A stretch of DNA of 44,296 nt, from NCBI GenBank assembly GCA_947442255.1, contig CANEVO010000018.1:1-44296 (forward strand), in the 5' to 3' direction. Position 1 is the first letter of the stretch. Every line of letters begins with the position of its first letter. The translations under genes were made by a program, and so were the position numbers. The stretch comes from Opitutia bacterium. GTDB taxonomy: Bacteria > Verrucomicrobiota > Verrucomicrobiae > Opitutales > Opitutaceae. Of this stretch, positions 10,441-18,918 are shown one piece after another. Below the pieces are notes generated by a model. It worked only from the letters and a program-made list of their open reading frames with translations, had not been told where the DNA came from and did not search any database.

Positions 10441-11451
10441 TTGCGGCGAACGGCACGGTCGAGCGCCGCGAGGATCATTCGCATCCTGGCGCTCAATTTG
10501 AGCTTCGTCGCCGTTGGTGCGGCGCAGCTGCCTTCGGCGAAACCGGTGCCACGCGTCCAAGCCGTGCCGCTGCCGCACCATGTCACTTCGTTTCAACTCG
10601 ACGGGCGGGAGCTGACGGCGCTGCACTTCGGCCCGCAAGAGCCGCGGCCGTTCTGGTATCCGATCCGCAGTTCGCGCGACGCGAGTCTCACCCGGATGGG
10701 ACATCCGCACGACCCGCTGACACACTCGCATCACAACAGCGTGTGGATCGGCCACAGCCTCGTGAACGATCTCGATTTCTGGACCGATGTCGCCAAGCGG
10801 CGCGGACGCATCGTAAACGTGGAGGTTTCACGCGAGGGCTATGAGGACACGGATGAATTCGCCGCGATGCGGACCGTCAATCAATGGATCAGCGAAGAGA
10901 ACCAGAGCGTGCAACTCGTCGAGGTGCGACGCACGGAGATCCGTCCGCTCGACGGTGCGAAGAGCTGGCTCATGGTCATCGATCTGGAATTTTCACCGCC
11001 GAAAGGCAGGACCGCGACCTTCGGAGCCACGAGCTTCGGTTTGGTGGCGGTGCGGATGGCGCGCAGCATCGGCGTGCACGATGGCGGCGGGCGCATCCTG
11101 AATTCCGAGGGGCAGGTCAACGAGGAGCAGGTTTTCCGGAAGCCGGCACGCTGGTGCGACTACAGCGGGCGGATCACAAACGACCCGGACGGCCTGGCCG
11201 GCATCACGTTGATGAGCCACCCGATCAATCCGCACCACCCGACGGCGTTTCATGTGCGCAACGACGGCTGAATGGGCTGCTGTCTGAGCCTGGATTCCCC
11301 GGTGGAGGTCACGGAGAACAAAAAATTACGGTTGCGCTACGCGCTGTGGGTTCACGACGGGGTGGCGTCGCAAGAACAATGCGAAGCGCAGTGGCGAGGA
11401 TTTGCGGCGCTGCCAGTGGTCGACCTGTGGGCGAAGCCAGCGAAGAAGTAA
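10441..11451 (+). pseudogene. DUF6807 (PmoA-like) protein interrupted by in-frame TGA
   Basis: An exported DUF6807/PmoA-like protein of unknown biochemical role. The upstream part (TTG start at 10441; no ATG is available after the in-frame TAG at 10414) has a signal-like N-terminus and family motifs such as FWYPIRSSRDASLTR and DPLTHSHHNSVWIGH. A TGA at 11269-11271 stops the frame after HVRNDG. The same frame then continues from an adjacent ATG (11272) for 59 residues (MGCCLSLDSPVEV…, LRLRYALWVHDG) to TAA at 11451, matching the expected family C-terminus. Family members as I know them have a Trp at this point, so a single TGG-to-TGA change would explain the break. Restored length is 336 residues. 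It may be a nonsense mutation, a sequencing error, or a split product made by reinitiation at the TGAATG junction. Confidence 0.8.
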
Positions 11452-11508
11452 GGTGTTCTCAGCCGGGCAAGGTTTGACCCGACGGGTCCGGTTCGCCGCA
11501 ATTATGGC

Positions 11509-13356
11509 GTGAAACGCCTCCCGCCCCTCCTGCGCTCCGCGCTCTTTTTCTCCGCCGCGACGGCCTTCGCCGCGGGTTCCCATTCCAACTGGCGCGACTT
11601 CGGCGGCGGGCCGGATTCCTCGCAGTTCACCACGCTGACGCAGATCACCCGCGCCAACGTGGCCCGGCTGCAGGTCGCCTGGACCTATCCCATCGGGGAG
11701 GACAAGCGCTACTTCTTCAATCCCGTCGTCGTCGACGGCGTCATGTACGTCATGGGTAAGGGCAGCAGCATCGTCGCCCTCGACGCCGCGACCGGTCGCG
11801 AGATCTGGACGTATCAGCAGCCCGCGGACACGACCGTGATCACCACCCGTGGCATCAACTATTGGGAATCGAAGGACCGCATCCACCGGCACCTGCTCTT
11901 CGCCAGCAACCACGCGCTCCGCGCCCTCGATGCCCGCACGGGCAAACTCGTGACCACATTCGGCGACGGCGGCAGCGTCGACTTGAAGCAGGGCCTCGAC
12001 CGCGATCCCAAGACCTTCGCCCTGGTCCAATCCCTGTCGCCTGGCCGCGTCTTCGAGGATCTCGTGATCCTCGGCTCCGCCACCAACCAGGGCTACGGCT
12101 CCGCTCCGGGCGATATCCGCGCCTTCCATGCGCTCACGGGCAAGCTGGTGTGGACGTTCCGCACCATTCCCAGCCCCGGCGAACCCGGCGCCGAGACCTG
12201 GCCCAAGGATGCCCGTCAGAACGTCGGCGGGGCCAACGTCTGGTCGGAGCTGACCGTGGATGAAAAGCGCGGCATCCTCTTTGCGCCCACCGCCAGCGCG
12301 AAATACAACTTTTATGGCGCGGACCGTGTCGGCTCCAATCTCTACTCCGACTGCCTTCTTGCCCTCGACGTGCGCACCGGCCGGCGCCTCTGGCACTACC
12401 AGATGGTGCACCATGACATCTGGGACTACGACAACCCAACGGCGCCGAAACTCCTCACGATCCAACGTGACGGCAAACCCGTCGACGTCGTGGCGCAGGT
12501 CAGCAAGCAGGGCTACGTGTGGGTGTTCGAGCGCGAGACGGGCCGGCCTATCTGGCCCATCGAGGAGCGGCCCGTGCCGGCCTCGGACATGCCCAACGAG
12601 AAAACGTCGCCCACCCAGCCTTTCCCGACGAACCCGCCGCCGTTCGCCCGCCTCACGTTCACCGTCGACGATCTGAGCCCCTTCCTCAGCGAGGCCGACC
12701 GCGCCAAATTTCGCGCTGCCATCCTGGCCGCCCGCAATGAAGGCCCGTTCACGCCTCCGGCGCGCCAGGGCACGATCCAGATGCCGGGCAACAATGGCGG
12801 TGCCAACTGGGGCGGCGCCGCGGTCGACCCCGCGCACGGTACGCTGGTCGTGGTCTCGAAAGATCTGCCGAGCCTTCTCAAGCTTGAGGAGAAGCCACCC
12901 GCCGAAACCTCGGCCGCCACGCGCTACGAAAGCGGTTTCGGTTTCATGATCGCCTCGGATGGACTCGCCGCGATCAAGCCGCCGTGGACCTCCCTCACCG
13001 TTTACGATCTCAACGCCGGCACCATCAAATGGAAGATCCCGCTCGGCGAAGTGCCCGAGCTGGCCGCAAAAGGCATTAAGAATACCGGCACGCACTATCC
13101 CAAGGTGGGCCCGATCGTCACCGCAACCGGCCTCATCTTCACCGGCACGCGCGACAAGAAGGTCCGCGCCTTCGACATCGAGAACGGCACGCTCCTTTGG
13201 GAGCACGAGATCGAGACCGCGATCGAGGGCATGCCCGCCGTCTACGAGGTCGCCGGCAAACAATACCTCGTCTACTGCGCGTCCGCCCAGGTCGGGCTCA
13301 CGCCGGCCACGCAGGTTCCCATCCGCGGGGCCTACGTGGCCTTCGCCCTGCCCTGA
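11509..13356 (+). CDS. Exported PQQ-dependent dehydrogenase
   Basis: A pyrroloquinoline-quinone-type dehydrogenase acting in the periplasm on a sugar or alcohol not determined here. It starts at GTG 11509 (the ATG at 11504 runs into a stop) with a Sec signal peptide, and the mature protein begins around SHSNWRDFGGGPDSSQFTTL. Repeated beta-propeller blades are visible as ALDAATGREIWTY, AFHALTGKLVWTF, ALDVRTGRRLWHYQ and AFDIENGTLLWEHEIE. HHDIWDYDNPTAP and MPGNNGGANWGG are typical of the quinoprotein glucose-dehydrogenase-like group. At 615 residues it is propeller only: no CxxCH haem motif and no membrane-anchor helices, so electrons must go to a separate acceptor. It follows the broken DUF6807 gene by 57 nt. 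No PQQ biosynthesis gene is in the window. Confidence 0.9.
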   Translation: MKRLPPLLRSALFFSAATAFAAGSHSNWRDFGGGPDSSQFTTLTQITRANVARLQVAWTYPIGEDKRYFFNPVVVDGVMYVMGKGSSIVALDAATGREIWTYQQPADTTVITTRGINYWESKDRIHRHLLFASNHALRALDARTGKLVTTFGDGGSVDLKQGLDRDPKTFALVQSLSPGRVFEDLVILGSATNQGYGSAPGDIRAFHALTGKLVWTFRTIPSPGEPGAETWPKDARQNVGGANVWSELTVDEKRGILFAPTASAKYNFYGADRVGSNLYSDCLLALDVRTGRRLWHYQMVHHDIWDYDNPTAPKLLTIQRDGKPVDVVAQVSKQGYVWVFERETGRPIWPIEERPVPASDMPNEKTSPTQPFPTNPPPFARLTFTVDDLSPFLSEADRAKFRAAILAARNEGPFTPPARQGTIQMPGNNGGANWGGAAVDPAHGTLVVVSKDLPSLLKLEEKPPAETSAATRYESGFGFMIASDGLAAIKPPWTSLTVYDLNAGTIKWKIPLGEVPELAAKGIKNTGTHYPKVGPIVTATGLIFTGTRDKKVRAFDIENGTLLWEHEIETAIEGMPAVYEVAGKQYLVYCASAQVGLTPATQVPIRGAYVAFALP

Positions 13357-13385
13357 CGCATCGCTTCGCCGCCGGCCTGGATTTT

Positions 13386-13401
13386 CCCGGCCTAGGCCGG
13401 G
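13386..13401. repeat. Perfect 16-bp palindrome at convergent gene ends
   Basis: CCCGGCCTAGGCCGGG lies between the convergent PQQ-dehydrogenase and creatininase-family genes and contains the latter's stop codon (TAG at 13394-13392). No T-tract follows on either strand, so an intrinsic terminator is not supported. It may slow transcription from both sides or be incidental in GC-rich DNA. Confidence 0.45.
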
Positions 13402-14210
13402 CGACGCTTGCAGATGATGAAGGGGAAGTCGCCTTCCTTGGCCTGCGAAAGCTCGACGAGCACCGGCACGAACGCATTGGCGAGCGCATCCAAAATTTGC
13501 CGGCCCTTCTCGGCCGTGGCTTTCTTGGGGCTGCCGACCCCGGTGTCCTGCGTGAACGCCGGCCAGTCGCGGACCACCCAGACTCCCGGCGTGGTCGACA
13601 CGGCGGGCAGCTTGCTCGGCGTCGCAATTCCCTCGCCGGCGGTATCCAGCGGCGCGACCCAGTCGGGCACCAGGTGCAGCATCAGACTGGTCTCGAATTC
13701 GTTCGCGTGATCGCCGCCCTTGTCGTCGAGGAAGGGAGTCCAGTCGGCCGTCTGATAACCGTTCACCTGCACAATAAAAATGGGCAAATCGAACATGATA
13801 TCGCGGATCATCGACCGGAACTCGTTTCCGCCGTGGAAATTCAGCACCACCAGACGGTTTATGCCCTGCCGCACCAGGCTCTCGGCGACATCAAAGAGCA
13901 CGGCTTGTTGGGTCGAGGCCCGCATCGTGATCGTGGCGATCTGCGGCGAATTCGCCTGCGAGTGATCGATGCCGAAGGGCACGCACGGGAGCAGAATGCA
14001 GCGCGCCCCCCGGCCGTTGGCTCGTTCGACGGCAAGTTCGCCGAGCCCGTTCGCCTCGGTTACGTCGCAGCCATGGGGAAGATGATAGTTGTGCGCTTCC
14101 GTCGCGCCCCACGGCAGAACGGCGACGTTGGGTTTGAGATCCATCGTCTGGCGATAATTAGCCTCGTGGAGAACGAACGGGCGGGCAGTGAAGGCGGGGC
14201 GGGGGTTCAT
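13392..14210 (-). CDS. Creatininase-family amidohydrolase
   Basis: A metal-dependent amidohydrolase of the creatininase superfamily, whose members open cyclic amides or act in cofactor pathways. It has 272 residues and no signal peptide, so it is probably cytoplasmic. The metal-site region is LPWGATEAHNYHLPHGCD at about 32-49 (Glu38, His40 and Asp49 in the usual ligand places). NFHGGN (124-129) and GDHANEFETS (166-175) supply further ligands and the diagnostic Glu. The motif has Ala-His-Asn-Tyr where creatininase itself has a Gln-His-Gly type sequence, so creatinine is unlikely to be the substrate. It is the last of a co-directional minus-strand series (hydrolase, SDR, MBL hydrolase, this gene) with 67-100 nt gaps. 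Confidence 0.87.
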   Translation of the reverse strand: MNPRPAFTARPFVLHEANYRQTMDLKPNVAVLPWGATEAHNYHLPHGCDVTEANGLGELAVERANGRGARCILLPCVPFGIDHSQANSPQIATITMRASTQQAVLFDVAESLVRQGINRLVVLNFHGGNEFRSMIRDIMFDLPIFIVQVNGYQTADWTPFLDDKGGDHANEFETSLMLHLVPDWVAPLDTAGEGIATPSKLPAVSTTPGVWVVRDWPAFTQDTGVGSPKKATAEKGRQILDALANAFVPVLVELSQAKEGDFPFIICKRRPA

Positions 14211-14310
14211 AGTCCGGGCAGGTTGGCCAACACCGCCCGAGGCCGTCGAGATTGAATCGCCGGCCGTTGGCGACCGGGATCAGGCCGACGATTCGGAGCT
14301 TTTCTGCGGA

Positions 14311-15624
14311 CTACTTCGCCACGCCCCGCGACGCGTAGGGACCATGGACCGAGAGCACGTTTCCGTCGGGCCGGCTGTCGTCGAGCACGATCACGCGATA
14401 GGCCGCTCCGCCCGAGTCGACCCGTGCCAGCACATGGCCCCGGCGCGCCGTGGTCTGCGCGATCTTCTCCAGCAGCCACACCGTCTCGGCCTCGCCAAAC
14501 AATTTCACCAGGTGCGTCCGCCGACCCGGCCATTCGCTGTTGGTCATGAAAATATCGCGCGGCCCCGGGTAGATCCGCTCCGAGAGCATGCGCCGTATCA
14601 CGTCGGGCGACGGCTGGCTCGCCGCATACGTCGACAGGATGTGCACGCGCGGCTGGAGGACGCTGAGGAAAAATGCGTTCGCCGCGTCCTGCGTGCCGTG
14701 GTGATTCAGCGCATGCACGTCCACCGGTCCGGTCACCCAAGCGACGGCGGATTCCATCTCGGCCCAGGCCGGTGCATTCGCCGCGAGGAATCCGGCCATG
14801 TCACCGCCGTTGAAGTACGCGAAGGCCCCGTACGTCAGGCGGAAGGCGAGGCTGCAGTTGTTCTCCACCGGCACCACGCCGGCCGGATAACGGTTGCGCG
14901 TGACGGTGCCCGCGCCGGTCCACACATAACCATTCGCCGCGATATTGCGGATTTCGAAGTTGGGAAATGCCTGCGAACTCCGGCGCAGCCCAATTTGGTC
15001 GGCCCGCCCGGCCTCGAATCGCTCTACTTTCAAGCCGCGGTGCTCCCTCTGCCATTTCAGAAACGCCCGGTAATTCTGCATCAGCACGCCACCTGACGAC
15101 GCGGGAAAATCGTACCCCGGCCAGCCGCGGTCGAGCAGCGTACGGATCTTGATCTGCTCGGCCACATCGGTGATGCCCGCCAGCTGATACGCTCCCGCGG
15201 CGGAGCGCGGTGAATCCGGCTTCACCGACCCCATGTGATCCTCGTGAAAATGTGTCAGCGCCGCGTAATCGAGTTCTCCGCGCGCACCGTCGGGATGCAC
15301 CCGGCGGATATACTCCGCGATCGACTGACCGGGCCTCAGCGTCGCGTCCGGACGTTGCGGGGCATCGTACTGCGGCGGGCGTTCCTTGCTGCGGTCGACC
15401 GCGCCGGCATCCAGGAGAAACGTCGTGCCATCGGGCAGGATGAAGAGCGCAGCGTCACCGGTGCCGGTGTTGATCTGATGAATGTCCAACTGGCCCCGCT
15501 CCCACGCCGGCAGCGGCCGGCCGGCCACCGGCACCTCGGCGGAAAATCCCGATGTCAGCAGCGTAATGCAAGCGCTCCCGCGGACCATGACTCGAATCGA
15601 CGGAGCAAAAAGCCAGCAGCGCAT
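14311..15624 (-). CDS. Exported metallo-beta-lactamase-fold hydrolase
   Basis: A zinc hydrolase of the MBL superfamily, closest in look to the ComEC/competence-like subgroup. I start it at the ATG at 15624 (437 residues) with a hydrophobic N-terminal segment; an alternative ATG is at 15588. The frame continues open upstream across the SDR gene, but that part is antisense-like sequence and is excluded. Key motifs are LDIHQINTGTGDAALFIL and LPDGTTFLLDAG, the metal site HFHEDH at about 125-130, FNGGDMAGF supplying a later Asp, and ALNHHGTQDA supplying a late His. The substrate is unknown. It lies 86 nt after the SDR and 100 nt before the creatininase-family gene on the same strand. Confidence 0.85.
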   Translation of the reverse strand: MRCWLFAPSIRVMVRGSACITLLTSGFSAEVPVAGRPLPAWERGQLDIHQINTGTGDAALFILPDGTTFLLDAGAVDRSKERPPQYDAPQRPDATLRPGQSIAEYIRRVHPDGARGELDYAALTHFHEDHMGSVKPDSPRSAAGAYQLAGITDVAEQIKIRTLLDRGWPGYDFPASSGGVLMQNYRAFLKWQREHRGLKVERFEAGRADQIGLRRSSQAFPNFEIRNIAANGYVWTGAGTVTRNRYPAGVVPVENNCSLAFRLTYGAFAYFNGGDMAGFLAANAPAWAEMESAVAWVTGPVDVHALNHHGTQDAANAFFLSVLQPRVHILSTYAASQPSPDVIRRMLSERIYPGPRDIFMTNSEWPGRRTHLVKLFGEAETVWLLEKIAQTTARRGHVLARVDSGGAAYRVIVLDDSRPDGNVLSVHGPYASRGVAK

Positions 15625-15710
15625 AAAGCACCATCGCGGCGCAACCGTCCCGGATGTCGAGCTGGAAGCCGACACACGCCGGCCGGGCCTTCCCTCCCGT
15701 TCACGCAGAT

Positions 15711-16493
15711 TCACCAGGGCAGCACGGTGCCGTCGTGGTTGAACGGCTTGTCGCTGTTGGCCTGCGTCAGGCCGGCGATCACCTTGATCATGCCCGCCAC
15801 GCTGTCCTGGGGGCGGAAAGCTTTCGACGCTTTCTCCCGTCCCATCGCCTGCCGGAGCATATCCGTTTCGGTTGCACCCGGGTTGATGAGACCAACCGCC
15901 ACGCCACGGCTCTTCAGGTCCGCCGCGAGGGTGATCATGGCCATGTTCAAAGCCGCCTTGCTGGCCCGGTAAAAGGGATTCCGGCCACCGCCGCCGCCCC
16001 GGCTCAGCGTCCCGGAGCCGCTGGTGATCGCGACGATCTTCTTCTGCTCGCTCCGGATCACGTTTTCGCGAAACGCCTCCGAAACGGCCAGCGGCCCGTA
16101 CACATTCACGCTCATGACCTGCTGGAAATTGGCGTAGTCCAGGCTGCCGAACGTCTGGCCGGGAATATCGCCGAAGACGCCCGCGTTGTTGAGCAGCACG
16201 TCGATCGCCTGCCCCTGGTATTTCGCCGCGAGCGCCTTGATGCCCGGCAGATCGAGGACATCGAGTTTCTCGATCACGATATTCTTGTTCTTCGCCGCCA
16301 GCTCCTTGAGCTCCGGGGCGCTCTCCGGATTGCGCGTGGTGGCGATCACCGTCCAACCCTGCGCTGCGTATTGCCGGACGAACTCGTAGCCCAAACCGCG
16401 ATTGGAACCCGTGACCAGGACCGTCGCGGCGTCAACGACGCTCGCACCGGCGAAAGCCGCCACGACGGCGGCAATGAAGAGGGGTGATCTCAT
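15711..16493 (-). CDS. Short-chain dehydrogenase with N-terminal signal peptide
   Basis: A classical SDR oxidoreductase of 260 residues. The cofactor motif TGSNRGLG is at 28-35, NNAG at 102-105, the catalytic Ser around 158-160 and YRASK at 175-179, so the Ser-Tyr-Lys set is complete. The Rossmann fold is preceded by about 23 residues (MRSPLFIAAVVAAFAGASVV, then DAA) that look like a cleavable Sec signal peptide. That is unusual because SDRs normally use cytoplasmic NAD(P)H. The ATG at 16493 is the only start that yields a complete fold. It is flanked by exported hydrolases on the same strand. It may be membrane-tethered facing the cytoplasm, or exported; the sequence cannot tell. Confidence 0.85.
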   Translation of the reverse strand: MRSPLFIAAVVAAFAGASVVDAATVLVTGSNRGLGYEFVRQYAAQGWTVIATTRNPESAPELKELAAKNKNIVIEKLDVLDLPGIKALAAKYQGQAIDVLLNNAGVFGDIPGQTFGSLDYANFQQVMSVNVYGPLAVSEAFRENVIRSEQKKIVAITSGSGTLSRGGGGGRNPFYRASKAALNMAMITLAADLKSRGVAVGLINPGATETDMLRQAMGREKASKAFRPQDSVAGMIKVIAGLTQANSDKPFNHDGTVLPW

Positions 16494-16516
16494 CCCTCAC
16501 CGGATAGGTCGGCATC

Positions 16517-16554
16517 CCGCCCGTCGCGACTCAATTCCAGCCAACGACGGGCGG
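16517..16554. repeat. Hairpin between hydrolase and SDR genes
   Basis: A perfect 10-bp stem (CCGCCCGTCG at 16517-16526 with CGACGGGCGG at 16545-16554) encloses an 18-nt loop in the 67-nt gap between two minus-strand genes. No T-tract follows. It may attenuate read-through or protect mRNA ends. Confidence 0.45.
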
Positions 16555-16560
16555 CGCCGG

Positions 16561-18810
16561 CTACTTGTAGTCCGTCAACCAGTCGACGATCGCCGGATTG
16601 GCACGCTCGGTGCCCGGCTTCCACGTGACCTTGCCACCGGACGCGGCATACGCGGCATGCGTCACCGGCGCCTGCTCGTCGTGGTCGCCGATGACCAGCA
16701 GTTTTTTCGGGGCATTGAGGGCCAGCAACGCCGGCACGTCGCCGTACTTCACGATTCCGTTGATGAAATTGGCGTCGCGGTAGTCGTTGAGCTGCGTGAA
16801 GCGGAATCCCGCCACGTCGACTGCCAGGCCATCGACCGCATCGCCCGACACGGCTCCCGCGGCCGCCACGACCGGGCCGATCCCGCCGACGCCGACGAGC
16901 ACGGTTTGCTTGAGGCCGCGCTCCTCCGTGCGCACCCACTGGATTATCGACAACACATCGTGCGCCCGCTGCGCGAACAGCGAGTCATTGTAGGTGTAGG
17001 TGAATCCGGCAAATTGACGGGGATTGGCAACGACCCGGTTTTTGTCCGCTGCCAGACCGCCGCGGAGGAACTCTCCCTGGGCAAACAGATCGGCCGAGAC
17101 CACGGCATTGCCCTGCTCGACGAGCCGGCGGACCTCCGGGATCGGCGTGCCATCGGCGGCAAAAATCCCCCTCTTGCCCTGCCCGGTGAGCCACACCACC
17201 ACGCGGCCATTCCATTTCGGCGCCAGTGGGCGCACCGAGACGACCGGCAGTTGCTCGCCATGCGCCGGCACCGTAATCACGTCGGTGAAAATTCGATAAC
17301 CGCCCTGCTCGATCCGGCTGAGCGCGGTGGCCTTGACCGGTCCGACGGACGCAAGGGTGCGGCCGAGGAGCGTTTCCACCGCCGCGCCCACCACGTCGCG
17401 ATAGCCGGCGAGCGAGCGGGTGTCCTTCGGCCACAGCGCCTTGATCTGGCTGTCGGACTGGGCGGACAATTCGGCGAGCAACTTGCGTTCATAGGCATCG
17501 CCCCGCTCCTTCGGCGCGGGATGCGCCTCGTTCCAGACACTCAGGCTCGGTGGTGCAGTGCCCCGGTCGCCATTGGGATGTTCCCCGAGCAGTTCCCAAT
17601 CTCCCTCCACAATCGGGTCCTTCAATCCCAACTTCAGATGCTTGTTGAAGAAGGAATACATTCGGGCCCGGGTGACATAGTTGTAATTGTGGGGAAACTG
17701 CGGCTGCGGCGTGCACTCGACGTTGGCCGGCGCCCCGAGCATTTTATAGAGCTGCTGCAGTTCGGGGAAGCCGTGCGTCATCATATCCCTGGTCCAATCG
17801 TTGGCGGTGGTCATCGCCTGGGGACGCGGAGCGAAGAGCGCGGTGAGTTCCACGTTGCCCGTGCCAATCCGCAGCAAGCTCGTGTTCTCACAAGTGCAGC
17901 CGCCCTGCATCGCGGTCGAGACCATGCCTTGGGCAAAGGTGACCACCGGGCGCGGATCGATCGCGGAAAGCAGAATGGTCTGCGTGCCCCCGCCGCTGCC
18001 CCCGGTCACGCCCAGCCGCGTGGGATCCACGTCGGGCAATCGCTCGAGGAAGTCCAGTGCCCGAATCGAGATCCACGTTTGCAGGCTCATGATCGACTGC
18101 ACCCGCATCTCCGCCTGCGCGCTGAAGAATCCCCAGTTCTTCGGGACCTCCATTTCCGGTCGCGGCTTGGCGTAACGATGCGCCAGCTCGAACGAAAGCT
18201 GCGTGTTGTCGGCATAGCCGATCATGTCGTAAATGAAGGACACGCAGCCCATGCGGGCGAGTTGCGCACACAGGGCCAGCTTCGGAAAACGACCCGACGC
18301 CTCAAAGCGTTCCTCGCCGAGCACGATCTGCTTCCGGATCCCGTCGACGCCCACGTCCTGCAAACGTCCGCCATGCCCGTGCGGGCAGAGCACGCCGGGA
18401 AACGGACCCGGCCGCCCGGTCGGCCGAAACAGCATGCCGGTGACGTAATAACCGGGCACCGCTTCAAAATACACCTTCTCGACGGTGAAACCCTCGCGCT
18501 CGACTTTGCCGTGAATCACCGCGTTGAGCGGCGTCTTGGGGGGCATCGGCCAGAGGCCGGTTGCGACCAGGATCCGCCGTCGCAGTTCTTCCGCCCGGCT
18601 GGCCCACGCTTCCCGCGACTCGGGCACGACGAACGGGAAGTAACCATCCAAATCCTTCGGCGGCGCGAGGCGGATGTCCTGCAGCGTCTGTCCTTCGGGC
18701 AGCACGACCGGGTCGTTGCTACCGGCGGCGCGTAGAGCATTGATGCCCGTGGTGCTCAGGACGAAGGCGAAGATTGAACAAGCCGGTACAGCGGGAATCC
18801 TGAATTTCAT
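16561..18810 (-). CDS. Exported tandem alpha/beta-hydrolase (acetyl-xylan-esterase-like)
   Basis: A secreted 749-residue protein with a Sec signal peptide and two alpha/beta-hydrolase-like halves. The first (about 75-420) has oxyanion-loop sequence CPHGHGG near 143, the nucleophile elbow TGGSGGGTQ with Ser272, and a late NWTR/HNYNYVTR region that may hold the His. This half resembles Verrucomicrobiota/Planctomycetota 'acetyl xylan esterase' or dienelactone-hydrolase-like enzymes. The second half (about 500-749) has the same fold pattern, but its elbow reads VGVGGIG instead of GxSxG, so it probably lacks a nucleophile. It is 67 nt upstream of the SDR gene. Ester hydrolysis on a carbohydrate is inferred; the true substrate is unknown. 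Confidence 0.82.
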   Translation of the reverse strand: MKFRIPAVPACSIFAFVLSTTGINALRAAGSNDPVVLPEGQTLQDIRLAPPKDLDGYFPFVVPESREAWASRAEELRRRILVATGLWPMPPKTPLNAVIHGKVEREGFTVEKVYFEAVPGYYVTGMLFRPTGRPGPFPGVLCPHGHGGRLQDVGVDGIRKQIVLGEERFEASGRFPKLALCAQLARMGCVSFIYDMIGYADNTQLSFELAHRYAKPRPEMEVPKNWGFFSAQAEMRVQSIMSLQTWISIRALDFLERLPDVDPTRLGVTGGSGGGTQTILLSAIDPRPVVTFAQGMVSTAMQGGCTCENTSLLRIGTGNVELTALFAPRPQAMTTANDWTRDMMTHGFPELQQLYKMLGAPANVECTPQPQFPHNYNYVTRARMYSFFNKHLKLGLKDPIVEGDWELLGEHPNGDRGTAPPSLSVWNEAHPAPKERGDAYERKLLAELSAQSDSQIKALWPKDTRSLAGYRDVVGAAVETLLGRTLASVGPVKATALSRIEQGGYRIFTDVITVPAHGEQLPVVSVRPLAPKWNGRVVVWLTGQGKRGIFAADGTPIPEVRRLVEQGNAVVSADLFAQGEFLRGGLAADKNRVVANPRQFAGFTYTYNDSLFAQRAHDVLSIIQWVRTEERGLKQTVLVGVGGIGPVVAAAGAVSGDAVDGLAVDVAGFRFTQLNDYRDANFINGIVKYGDVPALLALNAPKKLLVIGDHDEQAPVTHAAYAASGGKVTWKPGTERANPAIVDWLTDYK

Positions 18811-18840
18811 GAGACGTGATGTTGGGGGTTGGGGAAGTTA

Positions 18841-18893
18841 GCCGGCCTCCTCGCGGCCGGCCAAATGGGGAAGGCGCAGCCCGATGCTGCGCC
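18841..18893 (-). terminator. Two hairpins in the gap between hydrolase genes
   Basis: Downstream of the 704-residue hydrolase on the minus strand are two stems: GGCGCAGC/GCTGCGCC (18873-18893, 5-nt loop, followed by TTCCCC on the minus strand) and GCCGGCC/GGCCGGC (18841-18861, 7-nt loop). The weak T content makes this a possible, not a certain, terminator. Confidence 0.4.
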
Positions 18894-18918
18894 AGTCACT
18901 GCAGCCTGAACATGGGTG

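Noticed and set aside
11473..11505. TTGACC and CAATTAT as a promoter for the PQQ dehydrogenase
   Set aside because: Spacing is about 19-20 bp and the -10 box almost touches the GTG start; not convincing.
15625..16356. Upstream extension of the MBL-hydrolase frame
   Set aside because: It overlaps the SDR gene on the same strand in another frame and has no family similarity; the signal-like start at 15624 is more credible.
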